From positions 1 to 34,489 of the forward strand of contig NZ_BAPV01000016.1 of NCBI RefSeq assembly GCF_025995175.1: a stretch of 34,489 nt of DNA. The letters are read 5' to 3'. Under the pieces are notes generated by a model. It was not told the DNA's origin and did not search any database. It saw only the letters and a list, made by a program, of their open reading frames with translations. Each line of letters begins with the position of its first letter. The first letter of the stretch is position 1. A program made the translations under genes and the position numbers. This document shows, in pieces, positions 7,632 through 16,377 of the stretch. Origin of the DNA: Asaia krungthepensis NRIC 0535. GTDB lineage: Bacteria > Pseudomonadota > Alphaproteobacteria > Acetobacterales > Acetobacteraceae.

Positions 7632-8783
7632 GTGCATTCTTCCCCCGGAACCCCGTCATCCGTCTCATGCTGCCGACCCGAAATCGCGGCCCTGCCAGCC
7701 TATAACGCTGGTCTCGCCTCAGACGCGGTCAAGGAACGATACGGTCTCGATTCTATCGCAAAACTTGGCAGCAATGAAAATCCCCATGGGGCCCCGCCTC
7801 AGGTGCGCGAGGCCCTAGCCGGCCTTTTCGACAAGCTGGCCCTTTATCCCGAAGCAGAACCGAGACTGCGCGCGCGTCTTGCCACCTATCTGGATGAGCC
7901 TATGCAGACGCTCATCCTGGGAAATGGCTCGGAACAGCTCATACGCATGATCATGCAGGCGGTAATCTCCCCTGGCGACAGGGTGGTGACCGTTCTGCCC
8001 TCGTTCGGACTGCATATCCTGAACGCGGTGGCGATGGGAGGGGTCGTCGATGCCGTGCCGGTCACCGAGACTTGCGAATTCGATCTCGAGGCCCTTTGCG
8101 CAGCGGTATCCCGACCAACGCGTATCCTCATCCTTTCCAATCCATCCAATCCTGTGGGCTGCATGATGACAGAGGCCCAGCTGGAAACACTGATTTCCGC
8201 CTGCCCCCCTGACTGTCTGATCGTGATCGACGAGGCTTATCGGGAATATGCGGCCCGCACCGCGCATTACCCGGATGCGCGCCGCGTCCTGCGCCGCCAA
8301 TCCCGCCCCTGGATCGTGCTCGGAACGTTTTCCAAGGCATGGGGACTGGCGGGGTTGCGCATTGGCTGGGCCCTGAGTGACACCCCCGCCCTGATCGCCG
8401 CGCTTGAGGCCGTTCGCGACCCGTTCAATACCAATATCGTCGCACAACTCGCTGCCCTCGCTGCCTTGGAGGGAGAGAGCCATATGCGCGAGAGCGTGGC
8501 GGCCACGGTCAGGGCTCGGAATGTCCTCAAAGCCGGGATCGAGGCCATGGGCCTGGACGTCGCTCCCTCGAGCGGTAACTTCCTGTTTGTCAGACTACCC
8601 TGCCCTGCCGCACCGGTTGCGGAGGCGCTGCTCCGTCACGGTGTGATCGTCAAACCCTGGAAGGAACCCGGGTTCACGGACAGGATACGCGTCTCCATCG
8701 GCCTCGATGAGGAAAACATGCGTTTCACCCAGGCACTGCGTGCCATTCTTGCCGAGCCCCCTGCCCTTGAGGAACTGCCCTGA
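7632..8783 (+). CDS. HisC-like class I/II aminotransferase (hut-associated)
   Basis: A PLP-dependent aminotransferase of fold type I, closest by eye to histidinol-phosphate aminotransferase: LGSNENPHG near the N-terminus, NPSNPVG, DEAYREY, and FSKAWGLAGLRIGW with K235 as the PLP lysine. HisC enzymes also transaminate aromatic amino acids and histidine. An ATG at 7575 would give 402 residues, but the stretch to 7632 contains the promoter and operator, so a GTG at 7632 (383 residues, near the usual HisC length) is preferred; its ribosome site is weak. The next gene begins one base after its stop codon and encodes a D-2-hydroxyacid dehydrogenase. In that setting the likely role is interconversion of histidine and imidazolepyruvate rather than histidine biosynthesis. 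That role is inferred. Confidence 0.85.
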   Translation: MHSSPGTPSSVSCCRPEIAALPAYNAGLASDAVKERYGLDSIAKLGSNENPHGAPPQVREALAGLFDKLALYPEAEPRLRARLATYLDEPMQTLILGNGSEQLIRMIMQAVISPGDRVVTVLPSFGLHILNAVAMGGVVDAVPVTETCEFDLEALCAAVSRPTRILILSNPSNPVGCMMTEAQLETLISACPPDCLIVIDEAYREYAARTAHYPDARRVLRRQSRPWIVLGTFSKAWGLAGLRIGWALSDTPALIAALEAVRDPFNTNIVAQLAALAALEGESHMRESVAATVRARNVLKAGIEAMGLDVAPSSGNFLFVRLPCPAAPVAEALLRHGVIVKPWKEPGFTDRIRVSIGLDEENMRFTQALRAILAEPPALEELP

Positions 8784-8784
8784 A

Positions 8785-10182
8785 ATGAGACCCTCTGCGT
8801 CAGACCGTATCCGACTTGTCGCCGAACTCGACACCCTGTTTCCCGGACGGGTCTCGCGCAGTCCCTCCCTGCTGGAACAGCACAGCCACGGCGAAGGCTA
8901 TCACGCCGCCCATGCGCCCGATGCTGTTCTTTATGTCGAAACGACAGAGGAGGTCTCGCAGGCCCTCGCATTCTGCAACGCCCATGACCTGCCCGTTGTG
9001 GCTTTCGGTGGCGGCACATCGCTTGAAGGGCAGCTCAATGCTGTCGAGGGTGGAGTATCGCTCGACCTGTCGCGCATGACGGCAATTATTGCGGTCCACG
9101 AAAATGATCTCGATTGTCGCGTTCAGGCCGGGGTGACCCGTCAGGCCCTGAACCTGCATCTGCGTGATCTGGGACTTTTCTTTCCGGTCGACCCGGGGGG
9201 CGAGGCAACGATAGGCGGTATGTGCGCCACACGCGCCTCGGGGACAGGGGCTGTACGCTATGGTACCATACGCGAAAACGTGCTGGGCCTGACTATCGTG
9301 CTGGCCGATGGACGCATCATGCAGACCGGGGGGCGCGTGCGCAAATCAGCCATGGGCTATGACCTGACCCATCTCATGATCGGTTCGGAGGGAACACTCG
9401 GGATCGTCACCGAAATACAGCTCCGCCTGCAGGGAATACCTGAGACCACGGCCGCGGCCATCTGCCAGTTCGACACCCTCGCGGGGTGTGTCGAGACTGC
9501 AGTGCAGGTCATGCAGATGGGCCTGCCGGTTGCACGCATGGAACTGCTCGACGACGTGCAGATGCAGGCTTGCATCGACTACTCGAAGCTCGACTCCTAT
9601 CGCCCCGTGCCCACCATGTTTTTCGAGGTTTCCGGCGGCCCGCAGGCCGTGGCGGAGCAGATCGGCACGATCGAGGCCCTGAGTGTGGATAACGGGGGAG
9701 CTTCCTTCGCCTGGAGTACGCGCGATGATGAGCGCGCCGCACTCTGGAAGGCCCGTCATGCCGTCTACTGGGCCTGTCTCGCCTTTCGTCCCGGCTATGT
9801 CGGCATTTCCACAGATGCCATCGTGCCCATATCCGCCCTGACCGAGATGATTCTGGGCGCTAAGAGCGATATCGAGGCATCGGGCATTACCGCGCCTATC
9901 GTCGGCCATATCGGCGATGGTAATTTTCACACGGTCATGCTCGTGCCACCGGGGGAAGACGCTTTGGCGCGCGCCCATGATCTCGATGCCAGACTGATCG
10001 CCCGCGCCCTTTCTCTGGGCGGGTCTGCAAGCGGTGAGCACGGGGTGGGACTGGCCAAACGTGACTACCTCCCGCAGGAACACGACCCGGTTTCGATCGA
10101 CGTGATGCGCAGTATCAAGGCCACGCTCGATCCGAAAAACATCCTCAACCCCGGCAAGATCTTTCCCGCAGCACGACCATGA
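8785..10182 (+). CDS. FAD-linked D-2-hydroxyacid dehydrogenase (GlcD/Dld type)
   Basis: A 465-residue flavoprotein of the vanillyl-alcohol-oxidase superfamily. Its FAD domain shows GGGTSLEGQ, RASGTGAVRYGTIRENV and GSEGTLGIVTE. Its C-terminal substrate domain shows VGHIGDGNFH, SGEHGVG and NPGKIF, the pattern of D-lactate dehydrogenase (cytochrome), GlcD and D-2-hydroxyglutarate dehydrogenase. The ATG at 8785 follows the aminotransferase stop codon by one base, with GAGGAA about ten bases upstream; a longer N-terminus would overlap that gene. The stop overlaps the hutD start (ATGA). D-lactate, glycolate or D-2-hydroxyglutarate are possible substrates, but the aminotransferase neighbour and HutC-like operator make D-imidazolelactate the most interesting candidate. 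Confidence 0.88.
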   Translation: MRPSASDRIRLVAELDTLFPGRVSRSPSLLEQHSHGEGYHAAHAPDAVLYVETTEEVSQALAFCNAHDLPVVAFGGGTSLEGQLNAVEGGVSLDLSRMTAIIAVHENDLDCRVQAGVTRQALNLHLRDLGLFFPVDPGGEATIGGMCATRASGTGAVRYGTIRENVLGLTIVLADGRIMQTGGRVRKSAMGYDLTHLMIGSEGTLGIVTEIQLRLQGIPETTAAAICQFDTLAGCVETAVQVMQMGLPVARMELLDDVQMQACIDYSKLDSYRPVPTMFFEVSGGPQAVAEQIGTIEALSVDNGGASFAWSTRDDERAALWKARHAVYWACLAFRPGYVGISTDAIVPISALTEMILGAKSDIEASGITAPIVGHIGDGNFHTVMLVPPGEDALARAHDLDARLIARALSLGGSASGEHGVGLAKRDYLPQEHDPVSIDVMRSIKATLDPKNILNPGKIFPAARP

Positions 10183-10751
10183 TCGCGCCCCACGACCTCA
10201 CCACCTTCCCGGAGACGGACTGGAAGAACGGTCAGGGTCGTACCCGCGAACTGGCTCGGGGTGATACACAGAGCGGGACATGGCGGGTCAGTCTTGCCTC
10301 GATCGAGGGGGATGGTCCGTTCTCTTCCTTCCCGGGCCTCGTGCGCCATCTTGCCCTTGCCTCGCCCGGCCATCTGATCCTGAGCACCGCGGGCGACTGC
10401 CCTCATCATCTCGACCGTGCCGGCGCCATTCTGAGCTTCGACGGCAGCATGACCGTGACAGCGGCCTGCCCCTCGGGCCCGGTCATGGCATTCAATCTGA
10501 TGGCCTCGCACGGACAGCCTGCCCTTCTGCACGCCCATGAGACGCCTTTCACACTGCCCCATACCCTGCATTTCACCCTGCTTCCCCTGAGAGGCCCATG
10601 GCATGTCGCCGGACACGGACCGGCATTCGGCCCGGGCAGCGTCCTCCAGGGGAAGAGTGCCGCAGGCGATACGCCCCTGAACATTTCCCCGATGGCACCG
10701 TCCGGGCCACAGGCCCCGCTCTGTCTCGCCGCCTTGATCCCTTCTCCCTGA
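10179..10751 (+). CDS. hutD: HutD family protein
   Basis: A 190-residue protein with the HutD pattern at its N-terminus (WKNGQGRTRELA, then WRVSLASIEGDGPFSSFPG). HutD is a cupin-like protein common in hut loci. It is not an enzyme of the pathway; in Pseudomonas it has been proposed to set an upper limit on hut expression, perhaps by binding formylglutamate or urocanate. The start ATG overlaps the stop codon of the D-hydroxyacid dehydrogenase gene, so the two are translationally coupled. Finding hutD in this operon, away from hutUH, ties the aminotransferase and dehydrogenase to histidine catabolism. Confidence 0.85.
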   Translation: MIAPHDLTTFPETDWKNGQGRTRELARGDTQSGTWRVSLASIEGDGPFSSFPGLVRHLALASPGHLILSTAGDCPHHLDRAGAILSFDGSMTVTAACPSGPVMAFNLMASHGQPALLHAHETPFTLPHTLHFTLLPLRGPWHVAGHGPAFGPGSVLQGKSAAGDTPLNISPMAPSGPQAPLCLAALIPSP

Positions 10752-10775
10752 CCCTCAATCCGCCGGAGCCTTTTC

Positions 10776-11726
10776 ATGAACGATCTCAGCTATCTTCCTG
10801 TCATCGATCTCGCCCCGGCCCGTGCCGGTAATCTTGAGGCGACAGGACGCGCCATCAATGCCGCCTTTTCACAATCGGGTTTCTGCTACGTGCGAAACCA
10901 CGGCATTCCGGAAAGCCTGCTTGAGGGGATCCATCGCGAGGCACTCGATTTTTTCCATGCTCCGATGGAAGAAAAACTTCTTTGCAAGCCCCATCAGGCT
11001 GTAAGGGGTTTCAACGCGCTCAACCGCACCACCATGTATGGCGCGGCCAATCCGGATTATAAGGAGTTCTTCCAGATCGGGCTCGATCTGCCGCCGGATC
11101 ATCCCCTTGTCCTCGCGGGCCAGCCCTTGCGCGGCCCCAATCTCTGGCCCGAGGGGCGGCCAGGTTTCCGCACCGCCATGGAGGCCTATTTCGAGGCCGT
11201 AGGCGTATGCGGGCAAATACTTCTGCGCGCTGTCGCCTGTTCGCTCGGGATCTCGCCCGATTTCTTTGTCACGCGCTATGCCAGACCGTTGCAGCGCAGT
11301 CAGGCCATCTGGTATCCGCCCCACCCGCCGGAACGCGAGGCAGATCAGTTCGGGGTGGCTCCTCATACGGATTATGGCTGCATTACCCTGCTCTGGCAGG
11401 ATGACACCGGAGGGCTGGATGTGCAGGGGCCTGATGGTACCTGGATTCCCGCGCCGCCCATTCCGGGAACGCTCGTCATCAATATCGGCGACCTTCTGTG
11501 CCGGTGGTCGAACCGGCGCTATGTCTCGAACATGCATCGCGTCACCAACCGGTCCGGACGCGAGCGTGTTTCTTTCGCAACGTTCTACGACCCGGATTAC
11601 GACGCCCGGATCGATCCGCACGATCTGAACCTGCCAGCCGGTACAGACGCCCTCTATATGCCCGTCTCCGCCGGGGATTACATCATGGAACGCATACGCG
11701 ATTCACAAAAGCCCAGGCAGGGCTGA
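10776..11726 (+). CDS. Isopenicillin-N-synthase-like Fe(II)/2OG oxygenase
   Basis: A 316-residue protein of the 2OG-Fe(II) oxygenase superfamily, IPNS-like branch: N-terminal DIOX_N segment (LPVIDLAPA, FCYVRNHGIP) and catalytic jelly roll with HTD (H197, D199), the distal His in NMHRV (H254) and R264-x-S266 for the 2-oxoglutarate carboxylate. All metal ligands are present. It is the fourth gene of the aminotransferase operon, 24 bases after hutD, and ends four bases from the convergent LldD-like gene. It is unrelated in subfamily to the PhyH-type dioxygenase at 6631-7437, so the locus has two distinct oxygenases. The substrate is unknown; oxidation of a histidine derivative is inferred from the neighbours only. 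Confidence 0.88.
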   Translation: MNDLSYLPVIDLAPARAGNLEATGRAINAAFSQSGFCYVRNHGIPESLLEGIHREALDFFHAPMEEKLLCKPHQAVRGFNALNRTTMYGAANPDYKEFFQIGLDLPPDHPLVLAGQPLRGPNLWPEGRPGFRTAMEAYFEAVGVCGQILLRAVACSLGISPDFFVTRYARPLQRSQAIWYPPHPPEREADQFGVAPHTDYGCITLLWQDDTGGLDVQGPDGTWIPAPPIPGTLVINIGDLLCRWSNRRYVSNMHRVTNRSGRERVSFATFYDPDYDARIDPHDLNLPAGTDALYMPVSAGDYIMERIRDSQKPRQG

Positions 11727-11730
11727 ACCC

Positions 11731-12891
11731 TTATCCGTCAGAGTGAAGCACAGTCCGGCCTGCCTCGCGCAGCGCCTGGATCGTGCACAGCCCGGTAAGC
11801 GCCATGCAATCCGCCGTCTCACGGATCAACCGGTGCAGGGCGGTCTCTACATTTTTCGTTCCGCCCGCAGCCAGGGCCCAGGCCCAGGGGCGGCCCAGCG
11901 AAACGGCCCGCGCGCCCAGCGCAAGGGCCGTGACGACGTCACCGCCATGACGCACCCCGCCATCCACCACAACATCGAGCCGATCCTGCGTGGCGTCCAG
12001 TATGTCGGGCAGCATGGTGAGAGGCGACGGTGAAGGGTCCAGCTGTCGGCCACCGTGATTGGACAGGATCAGCCCGTCCACGCCACAGGAAACCGCCTGC
12101 CGGGCATCATCGGGATGGAGCACGCCCTTGAGAACGAGGCGGCCTTTCCAGCATGCCCTCAGCATCTCCAGATCGGCCCATGACAGGGTGGGATCGATCC
12201 GGGATGCAATGTCACGGGCCTGCCCCATGATACCGCGCGCTCCAGTATAACGCCCCATCGTCCCCAGATCGTTGCGTCTTGCCCGCAACCGGTCGAGAAG
12301 CCAGGCCGGGTGCCGGGCCAGACCCATGCTCTGGCCGAGACTGGGGCGCACACGGTCACGAAACCCGTTCCGGATGTCGCGCGGGCGCAGGGGTGTGATA
12401 GCGGTATCGATGGTCAGAACAAGCGTCCCGACCCCGCTCGCTGCGGCCCGGTCGAGCATATCCTGCGTCACGCCACGGTCACGCAGGATATAAAGCTGGG
12501 CCATGAGAGGCGCTTTTACTGCCGCCACCTCCTCCAGAGCATGGATGGAAAAGCTCGAAAGCGCCGAAGCAATCCCGCATCGTTCCGCCGCCCGCGCCGC
12601 GCCGATCTCGCCATCGCTATGAAACAGCCCGGCAAACCCGACCGGCGAGAGCAGGACAGGCGCCTTCAGAGCCATGCCGAAACAGGTAGTCTGCTGGTCG
12701 ATACAGGATACATCGCGCAACCCGCGAGGCAGGAGCGACCAGCGCGTGAAAGCGGCGCGGTTGGCGAGAATTGTCTTCTCACCATGGGCGCCGCCATCGA
12801 GATAATCCGCAAACAGGCGAGGCAGGCGACGGCGTGCCCGTGCCGCCTCGATCGTGAAAGCGCCGTCATCCGGCGCGATCACCCCCCTCAT
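11731..12891 (-). CDS. FMN-dependent L-2-hydroxyacid dehydrogenase (LldD family)
   Basis: A 386-residue alpha-hydroxyacid dehydrogenase/oxidase. Catalytic features are intact: Y30 in [11 protein letters not shown]134 in AQLY, TID (160-162), K255, and H279/R282 in [10 protein letters not shown]. Members oxidise L-lactate, glycolate, L-mandelate and similar acids with FMN. The ATG overlaps the hutH stop codon (ATGA), so it is translationally coupled to hutH and belongs to the hutUH operon. This placement suggests imidazole-L-lactate, oxidised to imidazolepyruvate, as the physiological substrate, mirroring the D-specific enzyme in the opposing operon. The loop after the TID motif ([14 protein letters not shown]) differs from the usual lactate-enzyme pattern as I remember it, which may reflect different specificity. 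The family is certain; the substrate is inferred. Confidence 0.9.
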   Translation of the reverse strand: MRGVIAPDDGAFTIEAARARRRLPRLFADYLDGGAHGEKTILANRAAFTRWSLLPRGLRDVSCIDQQTTCFGMALKAPVLLSPVGFAGLFHSDGEIGAARAAERCGIASALSSFSIHALEEVAAVKAPLMAQLYILRDRGVTQDMLDRAAASGVGTLVLTIDTAITPLRPRDIRNGFRDRVRPSLGQSMGLARHPAWLLDRLRARRNDLGTMGRYTGARGIMGQARDIASRIDPTLSWADLEMLRACWKGRLVLKGVLHPDDARQAVSCGVDGLILSNHGGRQLDPSPSPLTMLPDILDATQDRLDVVVDGGVRHGGDVVTALALGARAVSLGRPWAWALAAGGTKNVETALHRLIRETADCMALTGLCTIQALREAGRTVLHSDG

Positions 12892-14435
12892 GCGGCGTCG
12901 AGCGTGGGGAGCTTCAGCGATTGGCTCGCCGCATGGACAAGCGCCCCTGAGGCAATAAGAGCATTGGCAGCCTCCATATCAGGCGTGAAGAGCCGGTCCT
13001 GTGCGAAAAACGGCACGGTCTCGCGCAGCAGGGCCGCCGCCGCGACCAGCGGCGCGGAGGAACGCAGCGGGGCCAGGAAATCGAGCCCCTGCACGGCCGA
13101 AAGATATTCGATGCCAAGAATGGTGCGTACATTCTCGTTGATATCGCCAACACGGCGCGCCGCGAATGTCGCCATCGACACGTGGTCTTCCTGATTGGCC
13201 GAGGTAGGCAGGCTGTCCACGCTTGCCGGGTGGGCAAGCGTCTTGTTTTCAGAAGCAAGGGCCGCTGCCGTGACCTGGGCAATCATGAAGCCGGAATTGA
13301 CGCCACTGTCATTGACCAGAAAGGGCGGTAATCCGCTCATGCCAGGATCGACCAGCAGGGCAAGACGACGCTCCGCAATCGCCCCGATTTCCGATACGGC
13401 AATCGCCATCAGATCGGCCGCGATGGCTACAGGTTCGGCATGGAAATTACCCCCGGAGATCATTTCGTCCGTATCGGGGAAATGGATGGGGTTGTCCGAC
13501 ACGGCATTGGCCTCGATCAGCAGGACGTGAGCCGCATGGCGCAATGAGTCCAGCGCAGCCCCCATGACCTGGGGCTGGCAGCGCAGGCAATAGGGATCCT
13601 GCACGCGCTCATCGTCGATCTCATGTGACGCGCGTATGGCAGAGCCGGCCATGAGCGCCCGATAAATGGCAGCACATTCGATCTGGCCCTTCTGGCCGCG
13701 CAGGGCATGAAGCCTCGGATCGAAGGGAGCATCCGTCCCCCGTGCGGCATCGAGGGTCAGCGCGCCGGTCACAAGCGCGGTCTGGTGAAGGGTTTCCGCT
13801 TCGAAAAGAGCGATAAGAGCCAGAGCCGTCGAGGTTTGCGTGCCATTGAGAAGGGCAAGCCCCTCTTTCGGCCCGAGTTCGACAGGCCTCAGCCCGGCAC
13901 GCTCCAGAGCCACGGCGCCCGGCAGACGCTCACCGGCGAAGAAGGCCTCCCCCTCGCCGATGACAACCGCCGACATATGAGCAAGAGGCGCGAGGTCGCC
14001 CGATGCCCCGACCGATCCTTTTTCCGGGATCACGGGAATGACCCCGCGATTGAGCATGTCGAGCAGCAGGCGGACGATCTCGTACCGCACTCCCGAATAG
14101 CCTCTCGCCAGCCCATTGGCCTTCAGCAGCAGAATGAGTCGCACGACCGGCTCGGCCAGAGGCTTGCCGATTCCCGCGGCATGGCTGAGCACAAGGTTGC
14201 GTTGCAGATCACGCAGCTTTTCATCGGGGATGCGTGTCTTGGCCAGCTTGCCGAAGCCGGTATTCACGCCATAGACGGCCGCACCGCCCGCCACGATGCG
14301 GTCGACCGAGCGCGCGGCCTCGCGCAGGCGCGGTTCGGTGCCTGGCTCGAGCAGGATTTCAGGCTGGTCGAGAATGAAGCTGCGCAGGGACGCCAGATCG
14401 AGAGCGCCGGGAATGAGAGTGAAAACAGGCTTCAT
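12888..14435 (-). CDS. hutH: Histidine ammonia-lyase (histidase)
   Basis: A 515-residue cytoplasmic enzyme that converts L-histidine to trans-urocanate and ammonia, the first step of the hut pathway. The MIO cofactor triad A144-S145-G146 sits in [11 protein letters not shown], and the conserved Tyr and loop appear in [13 protein letters not shown] (residues 53-65). [10 protein letters not shown] and NEDHVSM-like (NQEDHVSMA) motifs are also present. Length is normal. It starts six bases after the hutU stop codon and overlaps the LldD-type gene by four bases, forming hutU-hutH-lldD. Expression is probably driven from the operator region upstream of hutU. Confidence 0.97.
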   Translation of the reverse strand: MKPVFTLIPGALDLASLRSFILDQPEILLEPGTEPRLREAARSVDRIVAGGAAVYGVNTGFGKLAKTRIPDEKLRDLQRNLVLSHAAGIGKPLAEPVVRLILLLKANGLARGYSGVRYEIVRLLLDMLNRGVIPVIPEKGSVGASGDLAPLAHMSAVVIGEGEAFFAGERLPGAVALERAGLRPVELGPKEGLALLNGTQTSTALALIALFEAETLHQTALVTGALTLDAARGTDAPFDPRLHALRGQKGQIECAAIYRALMAGSAIRASHEIDDERVQDPYCLRCQPQVMGAALDSLRHAAHVLLIEANAVSDNPIHFPDTDEMISGGNFHAEPVAIAADLMAIAVSEIGAIAERRLALLVDPGMSGLPPFLVNDSGVNSGFMIAQVTAAALASENKTLAHPASVDSLPTSANQEDHVSMATFAARRVGDINENVRTILGIEYLSAVQGLDFLAPLRSSAPLVAAAALLRETVPFFAQDRLFTPDMEAANALIASGALVHAASQSLKLPTLDAA

Positions 14436-14441
14436 GATGGA

Positions 14442-16133
14442 TCAGGCTCCGTCGATCATGGGCAGGGTGAGACCCTGTTCCCGGGCGCAGTCTTTAGCGA
14501 TATCGTAGCCCGCATCGGCATGGCGCATGACACCGGTCGCGGGGTCATTCCACAACACACGTTCCAGACGGCTTGCGGCCTCCGCCGTGCCATCGGCGAC
14601 GATGACCATGCCCGCATGCTGTGAGAAACCCATTCCCACGCCGCCGCCATGATGCAGCGACACCCAGGTGGCGCCAGAAGCCGTGTTGAGCAGGGCATTG
14701 AGCAGGGGCCAGTCGGAAACGGCATCCGACCCATCCTGCATGGCCTCGGTCTCGCGGTTCGGGCTGGCCACTGAGCCGCTGTCGAGATGGTCCCGACCGA
14801 TCACAACAGGGGCCTTGAGCTCGCCGCTTGCGACCATCTCGTTGAAGGCAAGACCGAGCCGGTGGCGGTCGCCGAGCCCAACCCAGCAGATGCGTGCGGG
14901 CAGGCCCTGGAACTGGATCTTCTCGCGCGCCATGTCGAGCCAGTTGTGCAGATGCGTGTCATGCGGGAGCAGTTCCCTGACCTTTGCATCGGTCTTGTAG
15001 ATATCCTCGGGATCGCCAGAGAGAGCAGCCCAGCGAAAAGGCCCGACGCCGCGGCAGAAGAGCGGCCGTATATAGGCCGGAACAAAACCCGGGAAAGCGA
15101 ACGCTTCCTCGCATCCAACCTCGAAGGCCATCTGCCGGATATTATTCCCGTAATCGAAGGTCGGGACGCCCATACGGTGAAATGCCACCATGGCCTCTAC
15201 CTGAAGACGCATCGAGTCCTTGGCGGCCCGCTCTACGGCAGCGGGATCTGTCACGCGCTTATGAGCCGCCTGATCGAGCGTCCACCCTGCGGGCAGATAA
15301 CCGTTCAGCGGATCATGGGCCGATGTCTGATCGGTCACGGCATCGGGCCGGACGCCGCGACGCAGGAGCTCGGGAAAAATCTCAGCAGCATTGCCCAGCA
15401 GCCCCACCGAAATCGGCGCATCGGCCTTGCAGGCTGCATCGATCCATTCGAGCGCCTCATCGAGCGAGTCCGTCTTGCGGTCGAGATAGCCCGTCTCAAG
15501 GCGCTTCTCGATACGGCTCGGCTCACATTCGACCGCCAGCATCGACGCACCTGCCATGACCGCGGCGAGGGGCTGTGCACCGCTCATGCCGCCCAGACCA
15601 CCCGTCAGGATCCAGCGGCCGCGCAACGACCCCCCATAGGATTGCCGCCCCATTTCGACAAAGGTCTCGTATGTCCCCTGCACGATGCCCTGACTGCCGA
15701 TATAGATCCACGACCCTGCGGTCATCTGGCCGTACATCATCAATCCGGCCCGATCGAGTTCGTTGAACCGGTCCCAGTTTGCCCAGTGCGGCACCAGATT
15801 GGAATTGGCAATCAGAACACGCGGCGCGTTGGGGTGGGTGCGGAACACACCAACCGGCTTGCCCGACTGGACGAGCAGCGTCTGATCGGCGTCCAGATCG
15901 GTCAGGGCAGAGACAATCCTGTCATAGCAGGCCCAGTTGCGGGCCGCCCGACCGATGCCGCCATAAACCACCAGCTCAGAGGGCTTTTCGGCCACATCGG
16001 GATCGAGATTATTCATCAGCATGCGCAGCGCCGCCTCGGTCTGCCACGACCGCGCTGTCAGCTCCGGCCCGTGGGCCGCGCGAATAACCCTGTCATTGGC
16101 CAGCCTGGCTGGCGAAGAATCCTGGGCGCTCAT
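14442..16133 (-). CDS. hutU: Urocanate hydratase (urocanase)
   Basis: A 563-residue NAD-dependent enzyme converting urocanate to 4-imidazolone-5-propionate. Visible motifs are YGQMTAGSW, the NAD-binding [11 protein letters not shown], the catalytic Cys region ([15 protein letters not shown]), and [17 protein letters not shown]. The start chosen is the ATG at 16133, five bases after AGGAG; a TTG further upstream at 16169 would read through the operator palindrome. It is the first gene of hutU-hutH-lldD. A perfect 16-bp palindrome lies 17 bases before the start. Confidence 0.97.
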   Translation of the reverse strand: MSAQDSSPARLANDRVIRAAHGPELTARSWQTEAALRMLMNNLDPDVAEKPSELVVYGGIGRAARNWACYDRIVSALTDLDADQTLLVQSGKPVGVFRTHPNAPRVLIANSNLVPHWANWDRFNELDRAGLMMYGQMTAGSWIYIGSQGIVQGTYETFVEMGRQSYGGSLRGRWILTGGLGGMSGAQPLAAVMAGASMLAVECEPSRIEKRLETGYLDRKTDSLDEALEWIDAACKADAPISVGLLGNAAEIFPELLRRGVRPDAVTDQTSAHDPLNGYLPAGWTLDQAAHKRVTDPAAVERAAKDSMRLQVEAMVAFHRMGVPTFDYGNNIRQMAFEVGCEEAFAFPGFVPAYIRPLFCRGVGPFRWAALSGDPEDIYKTDAKVRELLPHDTHLHNWLDMAREKIQFQGLPARICWVGLGDRHRLGLAFNEMVASGELKAPVVIGRDHLDSGSVASPNRETEAMQDGSDAVSDWPLLNALLNTASGATWVSLHHGGGVGMGFSQHAGMVIVADGTAEAASRLERVLWNDPATGVMRHADAGYDIAKDCAREQGLTLPMIDGA

Positions 16134-16150
16134 GACATCTCCTGACCCGA

Positions 16151-16166
16151 ACATGTATATACATGT
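16151..16166 (-). promoter_or_regulatory. Perfect 16-bp HutC-type operator before hutU
   Basis: ACATGTATATACATGT is its own reverse complement over all 16 bases. Two TTGACA hexamers occur on the minus strand, at 16179-16174 and 16169-16164; the latter overlaps the palindrome, so a bound dimer would occlude the promoter. GntR/HutC repressors bind TGTA-N2-TACA-like sites released by urocanate. It is the best copy of the motif shared by six sites in this window. Confidence 0.75.
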
Positions 16167-16193
16167 CAAGGTGTGTCAAAAGGGCTCTTCCTG

Positions 16194-16319
16194 TCAATCG
16201 AAAATCGTCACGCTTTGCGAATGATAGGCCAATGCGTCGCGCATCTTGGCGTATCTCGCGTGAGTTCCTGTTGTCGCGGAAGCGCGGAGGCTCATTTCCA
16301 GAGTGAGAATGCGGACCAT
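16194..16319 (-). CDS. Possible 41-residue small protein between hutC and hutU
   Basis: A 41-codon frame starts at an ATG (16319) preceded by GGAGGGAAGGGCTTGC, an unusually strong Shine-Dalgarno region for an intergenic stretch. The product is MVRILTLEM... ending QSVTIFD, slightly basic, with no signal peptide, membrane segment or family I recognise. It lies in the 244-base gap between the hutC stop and the hutU start and ends 27 bases upstream of the hutU operator. It could be a leader peptide, a small hut-associated protein or chance. Coding status is uncertain. Confidence 0.25.
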   Translation of the reverse strand: MVRILTLEMSLRASATTGTHARYAKMRDALAYHSQSVTIFD

Positions 16320-16377
16320 GCAAGCCCTTCCCTCCGACCCCGGATAGTTGGGGCGTTCCGCGGAATTTGTCGCCCTG

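Noticed and set aside
7632-8783. Reading the HisC-like gene as an ordinary histidine-biosynthesis gene
   Set aside because: No other his biosynthesis gene is nearby, and the gene is coupled to catabolic genes behind a HutC-like operator. A dual role cannot be excluded.
14787-16145. Long open frame of 452 codons on the plus strand
   Set aside because: It lies antisense to hutU, whose motifs are unmistakable; the product is low-complexity and unlike any protein family.
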